A program made the position numbers and the translations under genes. DNA of 64,000 bases from positions 1-64,000 of the forward strand of contig JASANE010001732.1 of NCBI GenBank assembly GCA_030248225.1. The letters are read 5' to 3'. The stretch's first letter is position 1. Each line of letters begins with the position of its first letter. Positions 12,590 to 22,431 of the stretch are shown one piece after another. The DNA comes from Trileptium ribeirensis (Eukaryota; Nematoda; Enoplea; Enoplida; Thoracostomopsidae). A model generated the notes under the pieces. It saw only the letters and a list, made by a program, of their open reading frames with translations. It was not told where the DNA came from and made no database searches.

Positions 12590-12800
12590 AACAGGTCGGA
12601 ATTACGATCAATGAGGTACGCTATGGCGGACGATATCGAAAACATGGATGGTACAATCGATATATTGATAGGATCTGACCACTTCTGAGAGTTCCTAACG
12701 GGTGCTAGGATGACGACATCGTCGATATTGCACTAGATACCGTCAACGCTTGGCTTATTGGTTACTGGTCGGTATCTCGATCCCGTGTGACAAGACCATT
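12590..12800 (+). pseudogene. BEL/Pao aspartic protease region (DUF1758), fragment
   Basis: A frame near 12656 reads IDILIGSDHF, then a TGA where Trp is expected, then EFLTGARM. A shifted frame continues DDIVDIALDTVNAWLIGYW. These two blocks match the end of the BEL/Pao protease domain (ILIGxDHFW, then DDIVALDTxFGWLIGG). The catalytic DTG-like loop is not seen. At least one stop and one frameshift are present. Confidence 0.7.
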
Positions 12801-12879
12801 CAGAAACAACAATGCCGGTAATGGGGTGTCTTAATGAAACCTTCAGTGACGCACCTCATGAGCTTGGTCTGATGGCATC

Positions 12880-13800
12880 GAAAACCTGAAGTAGATAAAA
12901 TCTGGTCACTCGAGAGGATCGGGATTGCCGATGATGCTGCTACTCGCGATGACGATGTTGCCTTAGAGCAATTCAACGACACAATCTCTATGCTGATGGT
13001 CGCTATTTTGTCAAATTTCCGATCAAACCAAATGTATCGAACCTCCTACGCAGTCGCGAGTAAGAGCTTGGGTGATTTGCGTCCAACTCGAAGAAACGGT
13101 ACCACGGTAATCCAGAGGTTTTGTGGAAATACAAACAGGTAATCGACGACCAACTTTCACAAGGGGTTATCGAACGCGTTACTGGTCACTTGACTAAAGA
13201 CGCGAGTAGCCACCTGGTACATTACTTACCGCATCTTCCAGTAATGAAACCCGAGAGCGCCACGACGAAAATAGGTATTGTATGCGATGCATGTGCTAAA
13301 TGCCGAAAAGACAACTTATCGCTCAACGAGTGCCTTTATCGTGGTTCTGTTTCCTACCTGACCTGTTGCTGTCCTCACTCGCTTCCGTGTCAACAACGTA
13401 GCAATCGTGGCCAAAATTGAAAAAGCCTATCTACAAATCGGTCTACAGGAACCCAATAGAGATCTTACTCGGTTTTTCTGGTATCGAGATTCTTCTTATC
13501 AATCGATGTTTCAGTTGGCGACGTTTCGGAATATCGCTTTTGTCGGGTTCTTTTGGCACTTCTGGCTGGGTGGTGTCTGCCATTATCATATAAAACAGTA
13601 CGGTGATTGGGTGACCTATCAAATGACAGAAAATATTTGTTGATAATGTGATAACCGGCGTAGATTCAGTCAAGGATGGTAAAGTATTTTACTCGCGCGC
13701 TAAAGAAATATACTACGCCGCGAGAATGAACCTACAACAGTGGCGCTCAAGTTCCTCTGATCTAAATGAACTAATACCACGCCGGATCGAGTAGCACAGG
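12880..13800 (+). pseudogene. BEL/Pao reverse transcriptase, broken
   Basis: The start VDKIWSLERIGI is the pre-RT block. The 13121-13420 frame contains YLPHLPVMKPESATTKI, ACAKCRKDNLSLNECLYRG, matching the BEL/Pao RT palm start, and the 13407 frame continues KIEKAYLQIGLQEPNRDLTR. The catalytic box reads FVDN at 13636-13647 (followed by VITGVDS), where most reverse transcriptases have Y-x-DD. The open segments lie in different frames, so at least three frameshifts exist. Confidence 0.85.
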
Positions 13801-14560
13801 ATACTGTGGAAGTCCTCGGGTTGAGATGGAACAGCATCACAGATCGGCTGAGTATCGCAATACCCAATCGAATCGAAACGTCCGTCCAGTGACGTCTTGC
13901 AACCGATTGCATCAGTTTATGACCCCCTAGGTCTCTAGCAGCCGATATTTGTTAAACCGAAACGTTTTTTGCAAAAATTATGGGAAAACAATGTGGGGTA
14001 GCACGAACCTCTTCAAGTTGGAGACCACGAAAATGTTTCCGCAATGTTTAATGATATTAACACGGTTTGCGATACAACTGTGCGAAGACAGCTCTTGTGT
14101 ATGTCTTCCATGGGGGAATTGTCCATCGCAGTTTTTTGTGACGCATCTACAGTGTCGTATGCAGCAGCATTATACATCCGAAAACGCATCGAACACTCAG
14201 ATCAGTGGAAAGCGGATTCCATTTTTCCCAAGAGCCGCTTCGCACCAAGACAACGTTCAAAGGCGTCGAATTCGTTACCTAGCCTGGAATTATTAGGTGT
14301 CGTCATTGGAGCTCGTTCGGGTATTTTGTTAAGGAAGTCGCTACAACGTCACATATCGCAAATAGATGTATTCAGCGATTCACAGTGTGTTCTGTACTGG
14401 TTAAAGTGTACCAAGCCGTTACCGGTCTTCGTTGAAAACCGTATTAAGGAGCTGAAAACACACAAGAACGTCTTATTTTATTACGTTAACACTACCCATA
14501 ATCGCGCATATTACGGTACACGTGAAAAATCTCGCTCAGAATTATAGTCAGCACCGCTTT
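13800..14560 (+). pseudogene. BEL/Pao peptidase A17 and RNase H region, broken
   Basis: After the RT, a frame near 13810 reads VLGLRWNSITDRLSIAIPNR, the block annotated as Pao retrotransposon peptidase (A17) in this family. The 14044-14547 frame reads LSIAVFCDASTVSYAAALYI, then SLPSLELLGVVIGARSG and VFSDSQCVLYWLK, then PLPVFVENRIKEL. These are the RNase H landmarks of BEL/Pao, with acidic residues in FCDAS, SLELL and FSDSQ. The frame is open for 167 residues. Confidence 0.85.
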
Positions 14561-14869
14561 CGTGGCATGGCTTTGCGTTTCTTGGCTCACCTAAAGCAGT
14601 ATGGGAAGGTATGACGGCGCAATATACTACAGACCGGAAACGTGTGAGACCGTTGCGTAAAACGAAGGCATCGGAAGCAGTTTTGAAAGTGGCTGAGAGT
14701 GGGTGGCGCGCGTTTCTTTCAGCTCAACATTGATCCAGCGATGTATTCCTCACTCCGGCGGTCAGTCCGGGTGACAGCATGGGTTTTAAAATTTCTCAAG
14801 ATCAGATGTTGGGATAGGTTGACTTCTGACATACAGAAATCACTGAGAAACATTGATAGAGTATTGAGT

Positions 14870-15960
14870 AACATTACATCGGAAACGGCACTAAACATCA
14901 ACAGTCATGCAGAATGCTAAGCAGCTTTGTGTACGTTACGTCCAAGCTGACTCTTTCTCAACAGTTCGATCAGAATTGATAAGTGAACGTTGTCGGCGAT
15001 CACTGATTAAGCATCTAGAGCTTGATATTCACGAAGGCACCGTACTTAGATGCTAAGGGCGCATGACGAGCGGTGACGTTAGCCTGGATAGTATACAGCC
15101 GAAACTTTTACCAAAATCACATCACATTACTGGTTTCATTATCCGTGATATTCATCAAAGTATTCTGCTCGCCGGAGTCGGGCATACGTTGAGCGAAGTT
15201 CGAAGAGAGTTTTGCGTACCGCACGGCCGTGCAGCTGTTCGCCGATTAATCAGTCCATGCCTTGTGTGCCTACGACATCGGGGGCCCTCGTTCGCGCTCC
15301 TCCTATGCCCCCATGGCCGCGTTACCGACTGTCGCGATCCAGTCCTATCCAATTCTCTGATCTCGATTATCTTGGCCCCATCAAAGAGCGAGGAGATGAC
15401 GGCATCGAGAAAAAGACGTGGCTAGGTCTATTTACGTATTTGGCCGTTAGAGCAACTCACCTGAAATGTATTTTTGATTTTTCCGCAAAGACATTTCTTC
15501 AGTGTTTCATACGCTCCATTTCTCGTGGGGTACCCCTGAGACTACCATCTCAGATTATGCACTCCAATTTCGAAGTTAACCTATGTTAACCTTCGATAAA
15601 ATTTGGTCAGATATTTTCGCCGATGAAGCTAATCAAACTTTTGCGTCGAATTGCGGAATACGTTGGAAATTCATAACTAAATTGCCACTCCCTGGCAGGG
15701 ATGTGTATGAACGACTGTGATAGGTATTGTAAAGCGATGCTTCAGGGCGGCAGTTGGTCGACTTTTGTTTGATTGCACTGACCTTTTTACTCTGACTACG
15801 GAGATTGAGGCGGTGGTCAATACAAGACCTATTACAAATGTTACTGGCTATTATCCTTGGGGTTTGCCACTTCGACCTTCTGATTTCCTCATTGAACAGT
15901 CATCTTTAGGCATGCCATCTTCGAACGCCGGGTTATCGGTTGATTGACTGGGAACGCTGC
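14870..15960 (+). pseudogene. BEL/Pao integrase (zinc-binding and core domains), broken
   Basis: The 15063-15425 frame contains LLPKSHHITGFIIRDIHQSI, VGHTLSEVRREF and CLVCLRHRG, an H2C2 integrase zinc-binding domain. A second frame from 15300 has PPMPPWPRYRLSRSSPIQFS, DLDYLGPI and KTWLGLFTYLAVRATHLKCI, the start of the rve core with its Asp. Further pieces around 15600-15720 give NCGIRWKFITKLP, and 15717-15947 gives IGIVKRCFRAAVGRLLFDC and EIEAVVNTRPIT. Several frameshifts separate these pieces; ISDNA-like residues are degraded. Confidence 0.85.
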
Positions 15961-16109
15961 CCGAGATATCGTTCAGTATTGGGAATATGTAAAGACGACT
16001 CAATGCGTTATGGAAACTATGGTATCAGGAGTATTTTCTCAGTCTCAGAGAGAGTGCAAACGGCACACGTGGTCGAAGTGATGTCACATTATTACCTCAA
16101 CCAAGTAGT

Positions 16110-16316
16110 GTGGCGCTAGTTATAGACAGCGAAACACCACGATATGTCTGGAAGATGGGCCGCGTAGCGAATACCATAAAGAGCGACTGTGGAACGGTTC
16201 GTGGGGTCGAAGTAACCCTTCCTAATCGAGTGGCAATCCGTCGATCCCTCAAACATCTGTATCCGCTTGAGTTAGACCTACTGGAATCGGAAATAAGGAA
16301 CCAGCGGCCATCCTGA
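16110..16316 (+). pseudogene. DUF5641 tail of BEL/Pao integrase
   Basis: The frame contains RYVWKMGRVANTIKSDCGTV, then RGVEVTLPNRVAIRRSLKHL and YPLEL. This is the C-terminal DUF5641 domain usually found after the BEL/Pao integrase core (consensus W..GRV......G..R.v.v......RP...L.pLE). The Arg-Ser before LKHLYPLE replaces the usual Arg-Pro. Confidence 0.85.
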
Positions 16317-16599
16317 AAACGAACACAGGCAACTCAGTGATGTTTCTGATCGAGACACCCTCCATGATAGTGGCCGTACTTCCGACCCTTTCTTTCCTAG
16401 TGACCATGCGCCCGAGGATGACTTCCATGGATTTATGATGGAAGAAACTGACGAAGTTCACCGGCGAGTTGAAGCCTTTTGCGACATTGCTGAAAACAAG
16501 GAAGCAAAAAGGAATACCATCTTGGCGGGATTAACTGCATCATTCAGGATTTCTGACTTTCAATAATACAAGGTCTACAAGGAAACAACAATATTTAAC

Positions 16600-18318
16600 T
16601 TTCAGTAATTTAATCATATTTAATCATATTTATATCATATTTAATCTTCAATATTTTATTCATATTTAATCTTCACTTCCAGTACGGTAGTAATAATGTA
16701 GCTGTATAGTATAGCTAAGGTTTAGACTTAGCATATAGAGAACGGCATATCATGCACTTTGCTTCTGCCGCTTAAAGTTACTGTGGCCAATAGGAACCAT
16801 GATATTTTACAACTCATATCAGATTCTATTTTCTTTATTAAATTAATTTTTTAAGTTCAACTATAAACTGGTTATACTTGAAAATCACACAAATATGTGA
16901 CGTAGTGTGTTCTTTTTTATATATATTGAAACAGTTTCCACTAAATATTGTGATATAAAAATCAGATATGCTCATACGGGTTACCCTTCCGGCTGGCAGC
17001 GCCTGACCGCCCCCTCTCCTGACAGCGTAGGCCGGCCAATCCCAAGGGCCTGGCTATACCTCGGACCTTGAACATGTATGAAAAAAATGAATACTATCTT
17101 TACAGAATGGCACAGATTTTAACAAATGTATTGGTGTTTATGTCGCTGAACCGTCACTAGGCTCGATGTTCCCACCCGCCAATACTAGCGATTTTGGCAC
17201 GCATAGTAATGAGTATAGTAAAGGGACCACATCTACGTAGCTAAATTGCATTTTTCGCTGAAAAATTTTTTATGCTGGTTTGCCTTATGATATTTTATAA
17301 CAGCTTTACTGTTATGCACAAAATTTTACTGTTGTTTTGGATATGATATTTTGCTACTATCATGCCGATTTTTGGGAACTTCAAATAACGATTCTTATAT
17401 ATGTTCAAATACTGTTCTTATATATGTTGAAATATTGTTCAAGATGCAGGGACAATGCTCGTTTGGCGCACTTTAAGCGAGGGTTCGAAAAGTGCTTTAT
17501 TGTGCGTGAAATCGATTTTAATGTGCGTAAGCCAACGATATATTCTTAATTACCGTTAAGTCTTTTGTGCATTCAATTCGATTAAAATATGCAATCTCCA
17601 TACCAAACACTCAGCTATATAAAATGAAGCATAACCCAATATAATGTCTTGTCGGAAAGACATGGTTTCCTGGTTTTGCATTCTGCTAATTTTGGTTATG
17701 TTCAAGCTGAAGGTTGCGACAGCCGGCGGTCCAAACGAGTTTCTATTCTTTTCTGAATATATCTTGTAGCGTTTAACATATATTGGGTATTTTTTGTATA
17801 GCTAGTGACTAAAGATCTCCAATTCTGGTTTTGCTTTTTGTTTTCCTCTTTGCTTTATTTTTACAAGTATTATAAAAGTTCAATTTTTTACGCTAATTGG
17901 GAATTCAATCAGGCAGGCGCTTTAGTATATAAAAATAATGCTATAAACAACGATAGACAAAAATACCAGGATACTATCGAATGTCCTAAAATGGGTATTT
18001 TAGCCATTCATCTCATGGACTCTCTCTGCATTCCCTGATAATTTTGTGATGGCTCATGAACTGAAGCCCCAGCCCCCCCTTTTTGCAAGCAAGTATCAAA
18101 GGATTTTGCCAGAACACATGAATAGGTGGCCTATCGTTGAACCGAAGGCTTCGAGATTTAAAAAATTTTCTAATTTAAGTGCTTTTCGGAGAAAAGGGTT
18201 AACATAATAAAATGTACCAGAAATCATGTCAAAATATTTCTGATAGAGGATAAAAGCAAATTTACGTAATACATGAATTTTCTTTGTTGACAACTATTTA
18301 GTATTCCAAATAAACTAT
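16600..18318. other. No gene seen
   Basis: AT-rich DNA. A 26-bp tandem repeat (CTTATATATGTT followed by CAAATACTGTT or GAAATATTGTT) lies at about 17395-17440. GC-rich patches at 16985-17060 look like transposon debris. The segment at 16700-16765 (TATAGCTAAGGTTTAGACTT, then GAGAACGGCAT) matches, reversed, 19070-19125. Confidence 0.4.
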
Positions 18319-18320
18319 AT

Positions 18321-18497
18321 GCAAAGGCGTCGCAAGTTCTCCAAATGTGGAGAAGATTTTTATAAAAACTGGAGTTGGCCGATAATTTACGTTCATTTTG
18401 TTATAACCCCACCAGTTTTATTTTTTTTCACGTTTGTCAGAAAAAAGTGGTTGGAGAAGGCTATCTCCCGCCCCTTCCGCTCTTGCGACGCCCCTGA
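18321..18497. mobile_element. Small TIR element (MITE), about 175 bp
   Basis: GGCGTCGCAAG at 18326-18336 pairs with CTTGCGACGCC at 18482-18492. The extended ends CAAAGGCGTCGCAAG and CAGGGGCGTCGCAAG (reversed) differ at two bases. The interior includes TTCATTTTGTTATAACCCCA, and a related copy lies at 43243-43392. No target duplication is clear. Confidence 0.6.
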
Positions 18498-19069
18498 CAA
18501 TACCTCTCAACTATCCAAATATATGTACAGAGATGCACTCAACGGCACGCACCTAAAATTATCTTAAGCCCATACACACATGTAACTCGTGATTAGGAGA
18601 AGGCTAAGAATCAATCGCGATATAACGTTCACATGCTTAAGGAAAACGCTTAAGATTGTTGACCATTTATTATGTAAAGTGTGATCTATACCATCGGAAG
18701 CTATCATAATTATCCATAGGCACCCGTTTATGATTCTTTCTGATCGAAAGTCATGTTATGACTATGAGGTTTGTACGAGAACCACCATAATGTTATAAGC
18801 GGACATAAGAGTAATTTATTGTTCATTGCCGAAAATTTCCAGTATTATTTGCCGTAGCAGTTTCGACACGACTTTGCACAATTTTGGCCCATCCACCACT
18901 TGTTTCGTTGGCATTCTCCCTCACTTGACCATTTTAAACATTGACTATTTGTATCTTTGCAGCCTGGAAAGGATAAAATTAAAAAGATTTATAACTCTTT
19001 GTTTAGTGTTATAATATATATATTTTAGCATAGCCATTTCGGCAATGTAACCTTTAGGTGCGGACGTGA

Positions 19070-19190
19070 AACGCATGCTATGCCGTTCTCGATATACTAA
19101 GCCTTAGCCTTAGTCTTAGCTATAAGGTCCCTATATGAGCCATGTACTAAGTTTAAGTCGGGGGCTACCGCCCCCCGAACCCCCACTCTA
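19070..19190. repeat. Inverted counterpart of 16700-16765 plus GC-rich hairpin
   Basis: ATGCCGTTCTCGATATACTA followed by AGCCTTAGCCTTAGTCTTAGC is the imperfect reverse complement of the segment near 16700-16760. Just downstream, GGGGGCTACCGCCCCC forms a short hairpin (19159-19174). The two sites could be the ends of one 2.4-kb element, but no coding region or target duplication supports that. Confidence 0.35.
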
Positions 19191-19918
19191 TGCTGTTCTT
19201 TTTTCTAACGTTATAACGTCAGGCCCCTAAAGGTGACATGGGCAGCTATTTCCATAGCATTACGGAAAGAAATCTGCTTAGAAAAAATAAAAACTTAGCG
19301 AAAAAATTATATTTATTTTTGAATGGGATATGAAGACATTCAAAATACAGATGTCTATTTCGACAATAACGTTTAATGGATTCACTGAAAATCTCTTAAC
19401 TGATTCAAATACCTGTACCGAGATCACAGAATAGCAAGCATTAAGTCAAATGAACACATAAAAGAATTACCTCAATCCCCTGAAGTAAAAAAATCAAATG
19501 TTATTATCACTGTAATCAAGGTTAATTCGATATATACGGAGAATTTTAAGCAATTTATGCGCAATAGGACCAAACATGTAAACTATATTTTGGCAGTTTT
19601 TATTTAAAAATAAACAGTTTTACAGCACGCTCTACGAGAAAAAATATTCTTCAAATTAGCGTTGGCGTTCAGCTATGCGAAAAATATTTTTATATAAGTA
19701 TAAATGTCAAATTTAGTGAGTGGATGGTTTGAAATTTCATCGCTAATTTTAGACACTTTATGGCATCAAAAGCCGAAAACATCGAAGAATCGCTTATATC
19801 TTTGCTGAACCTCTAAGAATAACTGAAGCGAAGATCCAGATAGCCAAGACCTCACAATGTTTGAACAATTCTAAGAATAACACCAAGCAATCCGGGGTTT
19901 CCTAGATAGCTCCGTAGG

Positions 19919-19926
19919 TATATAAG
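19919..19926 (+). promoter_or_regulatory. Candidate TATA box of an LTR-like promoter
   Basis: TATATAAG is followed about 20-35 bases later by TCAG/TCATC initiator-like sequence and a short leader ahead of the hairpin array. The arrangement resembles the U3-R boundary of an LTR. This is a motif judgement only. Confidence 0.35.
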
Positions 19927-20040
19927 TTGCAGTCAGGATATCATCGGGGCCTCAGACTCAAAGTGCAGATCTGCTGGTAAGTGTTCACTTTATTCTTGCG
20001 ACCAAGCGGTCTCCTCTATAACTTAAACAATTTTGCGAGA

Positions 20041-20383
20041 GAGCACGTTGGTGCTTCTATACAGCGTTGTTGACTAATTTGCACATTACTGAAAGCACAT
20101 TGGTGCTCCATCTGTAATTGAGTATTGAATGCACCTCGGTGCTCCAGTTGTATGCGAGTCGTAGAGCACATCGGTGCTCCAACTGACTACTCTTGAAAGC
20201 ACATTAGTACTTCCGCTTACATTATCTTGAGAGCACATTGGTGCTCCAGTGTTCAAGCTTTAGTGAGAGCACATTGGTGCTTCGGCTTGAGAGATTATTC
20301 GAGAGCACGCTGGTGCTCCACTTCCGAACCTAGCCTCTGTGGAACTCAGCCTGCAGTGTTGTTGCCAGAGTACGCTAGTGCTT
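20041..20383 (+). repeat. Array of nine 16-bp hairpin motifs (GAGCACATTGGTGCTC)
   Basis: Copies start at 20041, 20093, 20129, 20164, 20197, 20231, 20267, 20303 and 20368. Best copies read GAGCACATTGGTGCTC, a 6-bp stem with a 4-base loop. The spacing is 33-36 bp through the centre, with 17-20 bases of unrelated sequence between copies. Several changes are paired: AAGCAC with GTGCTC keeps most of the stem. The array follows a TATA-like box and precedes a second short repeat (GGATCTAACGATCCCTCTTC), so it probably lies in the R/leader part of an LTR. Pao elements are known for tandem copies in the R region of their LTRs. Confidence 0.8.
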
Positions 20384-20414
20384 CGATATTGCCTATACAT
20401 GTATTCAATCTAAG

Positions 20415-20640
20415 GCTAGGATTGGATCTAACGATCCCTCTTCTTAACTAAAACAATACTAATATACGTATACGGCTTTGCAGTGCTTGTTAGTATTAAG
20501 TGATTGTGTGTCACATATATTATATATACATACTACTAAGGATAGGCATTGGATCTTACGATCCCTCTTCGTATCTCAATCAATTAATATAAACTTATAC
20601 ATTTATTTAGTTTGTAGTGCGTTATGATTCTCTATTGGTA
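20415..20640 (+). repeat. 127-bp direct repeat, two diverged copies
   Basis: TAAGGCTAGGATTGGATCTA with ACGATCCCTCTTC begins near 20411, and TAAGGATAGGCATTGGATCT with TACGATCCCTCTTC begins near 20538. Each is followed by TAATAT..A...TATAC and a TTTG.AGTGC.T block. It directly follows the hairpin array and is probably part of the same LTR. Confidence 0.6.
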
Positions 20641-20860
20641 ACGTAATAACGAGCGTTATCTTAAGTCCAGAGTGCAACTTCCGAGTTTAACTAAATCTAT
20701 TCTCACACTACGGATTGAGATTACGTTGGCCTTTCATTACATTCGTTTGCCGTTCCTTCTTTGAATACACACGCTTTTAATCAACGCCTAACCCGTTACA
20801 TCGTTACAATATTAAGTCATCATTGATCATCCCAATGCTACCAAAAGAACAGAGCATACT

Positions 20861-21013
20861 ATGGTGCGTTTGTCGAGTAATGTTCGACTACACGTACGTT
20901 GTTCCCTCGCTTTACCCTGTTACTTTAATGAATTGAGCCAGTTTTCCGAGATACTCAGTGGGCTGCGTAAGTCCCTTACAATCATAGAATCAGAGTTCAA
21001 TAGCTGGGAATGA
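20861..21013 (+). pseudogene. Possible truncated retroelement gag start
   Basis: After the LTR-like region a 50-codon frame starts with ATG and includes FNELSQFSEILSGLRKSLTI and IESEFNSWE before a TGA; the frame continues briefly beyond it (AEHHAMFKMRKT). The helical, Leu/Ser-rich content resembles the N terminus of BEL/Pao gag proteins, but there is no diagnostic motif. No pol sequence follows. It could equally be a chance frame. Confidence 0.25.
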
Positions 21014-22180
21014 CTCAAGAGTGCCGAACATCATGCGATGTTCAAAATGCGCAAAACCGTTCGACCACTAAAAAGAGCTAAGGCACCATGACCGGCTATG
21101 AAATAACGGTTGCGATGACAAGTCGGCTATAAATCTGGTCGACCGTAGTGTGCAGAAAGGTCAAGATCGAACGACTGTGTAGTTTTGACAATGAGACAAT
21201 TTTTTTTGCATAACCTAATATTAAACTACCTTAAATCGCAGCATCGGCAAATTTTTATGTGTAACAGAACATCTACAACGCAACCCTCACATGGGCACCG
21301 TATAAACGTCCAAAAATCAGAAGAATAGGACGCATCTCTATTAGAATATATTTTAATGGATAAAGAAAGAACTTTATTTGATGAACCTATTATAAGCTAG
21401 TTGAGCATATTAAACCAGCCTAACGCCACTAGTTAAAAAAATTAACATTATTTATATGCTTCGTGACATGAATATACGCATGGATACAAATAATGAACAA
21501 ACTTAGTATATTCCAACCGCAATATATATCAGCTGAAAGTGTATATAATGACACGACATACAAAAGACACTGAAGCGTTTCTTAGTATAAGATCCCAACC
21601 AAATAAACACATATTAGTGGAACAGCTAAACAGATGCCAAACAGTGGATATGGAGCAGTTAAGCTGCGTGCACAATAAGATGCAACACTCCAGACTCTAG
21701 TGTAAATAATAAACACGGTCATCGTAACTACATTAGTTTCCGCGGTCTGGCAGTTTGTATTGTTACACAAATTTATGGAGCAGCTGTAACGTCTAGAATA
21801 TGTTGTTACAGTACCTCAATTTTCAGAGTCACTTGTGTGCCGTTGTAATCGTATAAGCTGTAGCATCACCCGAGTGCTACTTTCGTGCACGCATCTTAGT
21901 GTAAATGTTCTATTTTATATTAAATCGGTTTTCTTTATCGATTAAAACTAATCAGTTAAGCTAGAGACAGCGACTTTTATCGGGCAAAAAAAGAATAGGT
22001 AACGCCTCAACGTACAATACATTAAATCATTTCTTAGTGGGATCACAACCGATTATTTAGATATAGTTGCATGAAAGAACAGCTAAAGCGATGTGAAATG
22101 GTAGACAACCGTTAGTTGCATTTTGAGTAGTTTTCATTTAATTTTAAAATTATTGTCAGCTAAAACACAGTCACCGATCC
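21014..22180. other. 3' flank of tyrosinase; no gene seen
   Basis: AT-rich. A diverged direct repeat of about 90 bp is visible at 21580-21660 and 22030-22110 (TTTCTTAGT, GATC.CAACC, GAACAGCTAAA). No poly(A) signal for the upstream gene can be fixed with confidence. Confidence 0.4.
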
Positions 22181-22431
22181 TTAGCAGATGTTATTTTGAA
22201 CGTTAGTAGTTATTGTGAAAGAATATTGGCAATTTATGTCACACATGCATGCTTTAAACAGTTCACCCTGTATTTCCTGAGCTCCACAAAGCAATTCCAG
22301 TTCCCGTTCGCTTCTTGTGCAAACGTCGCAGGTTTTTTTGCAATTTGACTCCATCCATAGCTGCATTGACGATTCCGTACATTCGCCATTCCGTCTCCGT
22401 TGTTCACACTGTGTGTCTCGGTCGATGCAGC
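22181..22431 (-). CDS. Tyrosinase exon 5: ShKT domain and C terminus
   Basis: The acceptor TATTTAAAG precedes 22431. The exon opens directly into CIDRDTQC, then NGEC, and after a further stretch CKKTCDVC: six cysteines in the C-x6-C-x7-C-x12-C-x3-C-x2-C spacing of ShKT domains, with the conserved Asp two residues after the first Cys. ShKT modules are common disulfide-rich extracellular modules in worm secreted enzymes. About 45 further residues with three more Cys run to the stop at 22181. An alternative donor (ACAGG|GTGAAC) inside this tail could cut it short. No AATAAA is obvious shortly downstream. Confidence 0.75.

Larger units (their letters stand above)
10440..16600 (+). mobile_element. 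Degenerate BEL/Pao LTR retrotransposon
   Basis: Plus-strand gag, protease, RT, RNase H and integrase segments occur in BEL/Pao order between 11222 and 16316, all broken by stops and frameshifts. An AATAAA at about 10639 suggests that LTR or leader sequence lies upstream, but matching LTRs were not identified by eye. AT-rich TTTAATCATATT repeats at 16605-16670 follow the last coding segment. The element is old, and its gag carries a nested 483-bp insertion. Confidence 0.85.

Noticed and set aside
20041..20383. CRISPR array
   Set aside because: Repeat units are only 16 bp and imperfect, spacers vary in length, the window has spliced genes and LTR elements, and there are no cas genes. A hairpin satellite in an LTR/leader explains it better.
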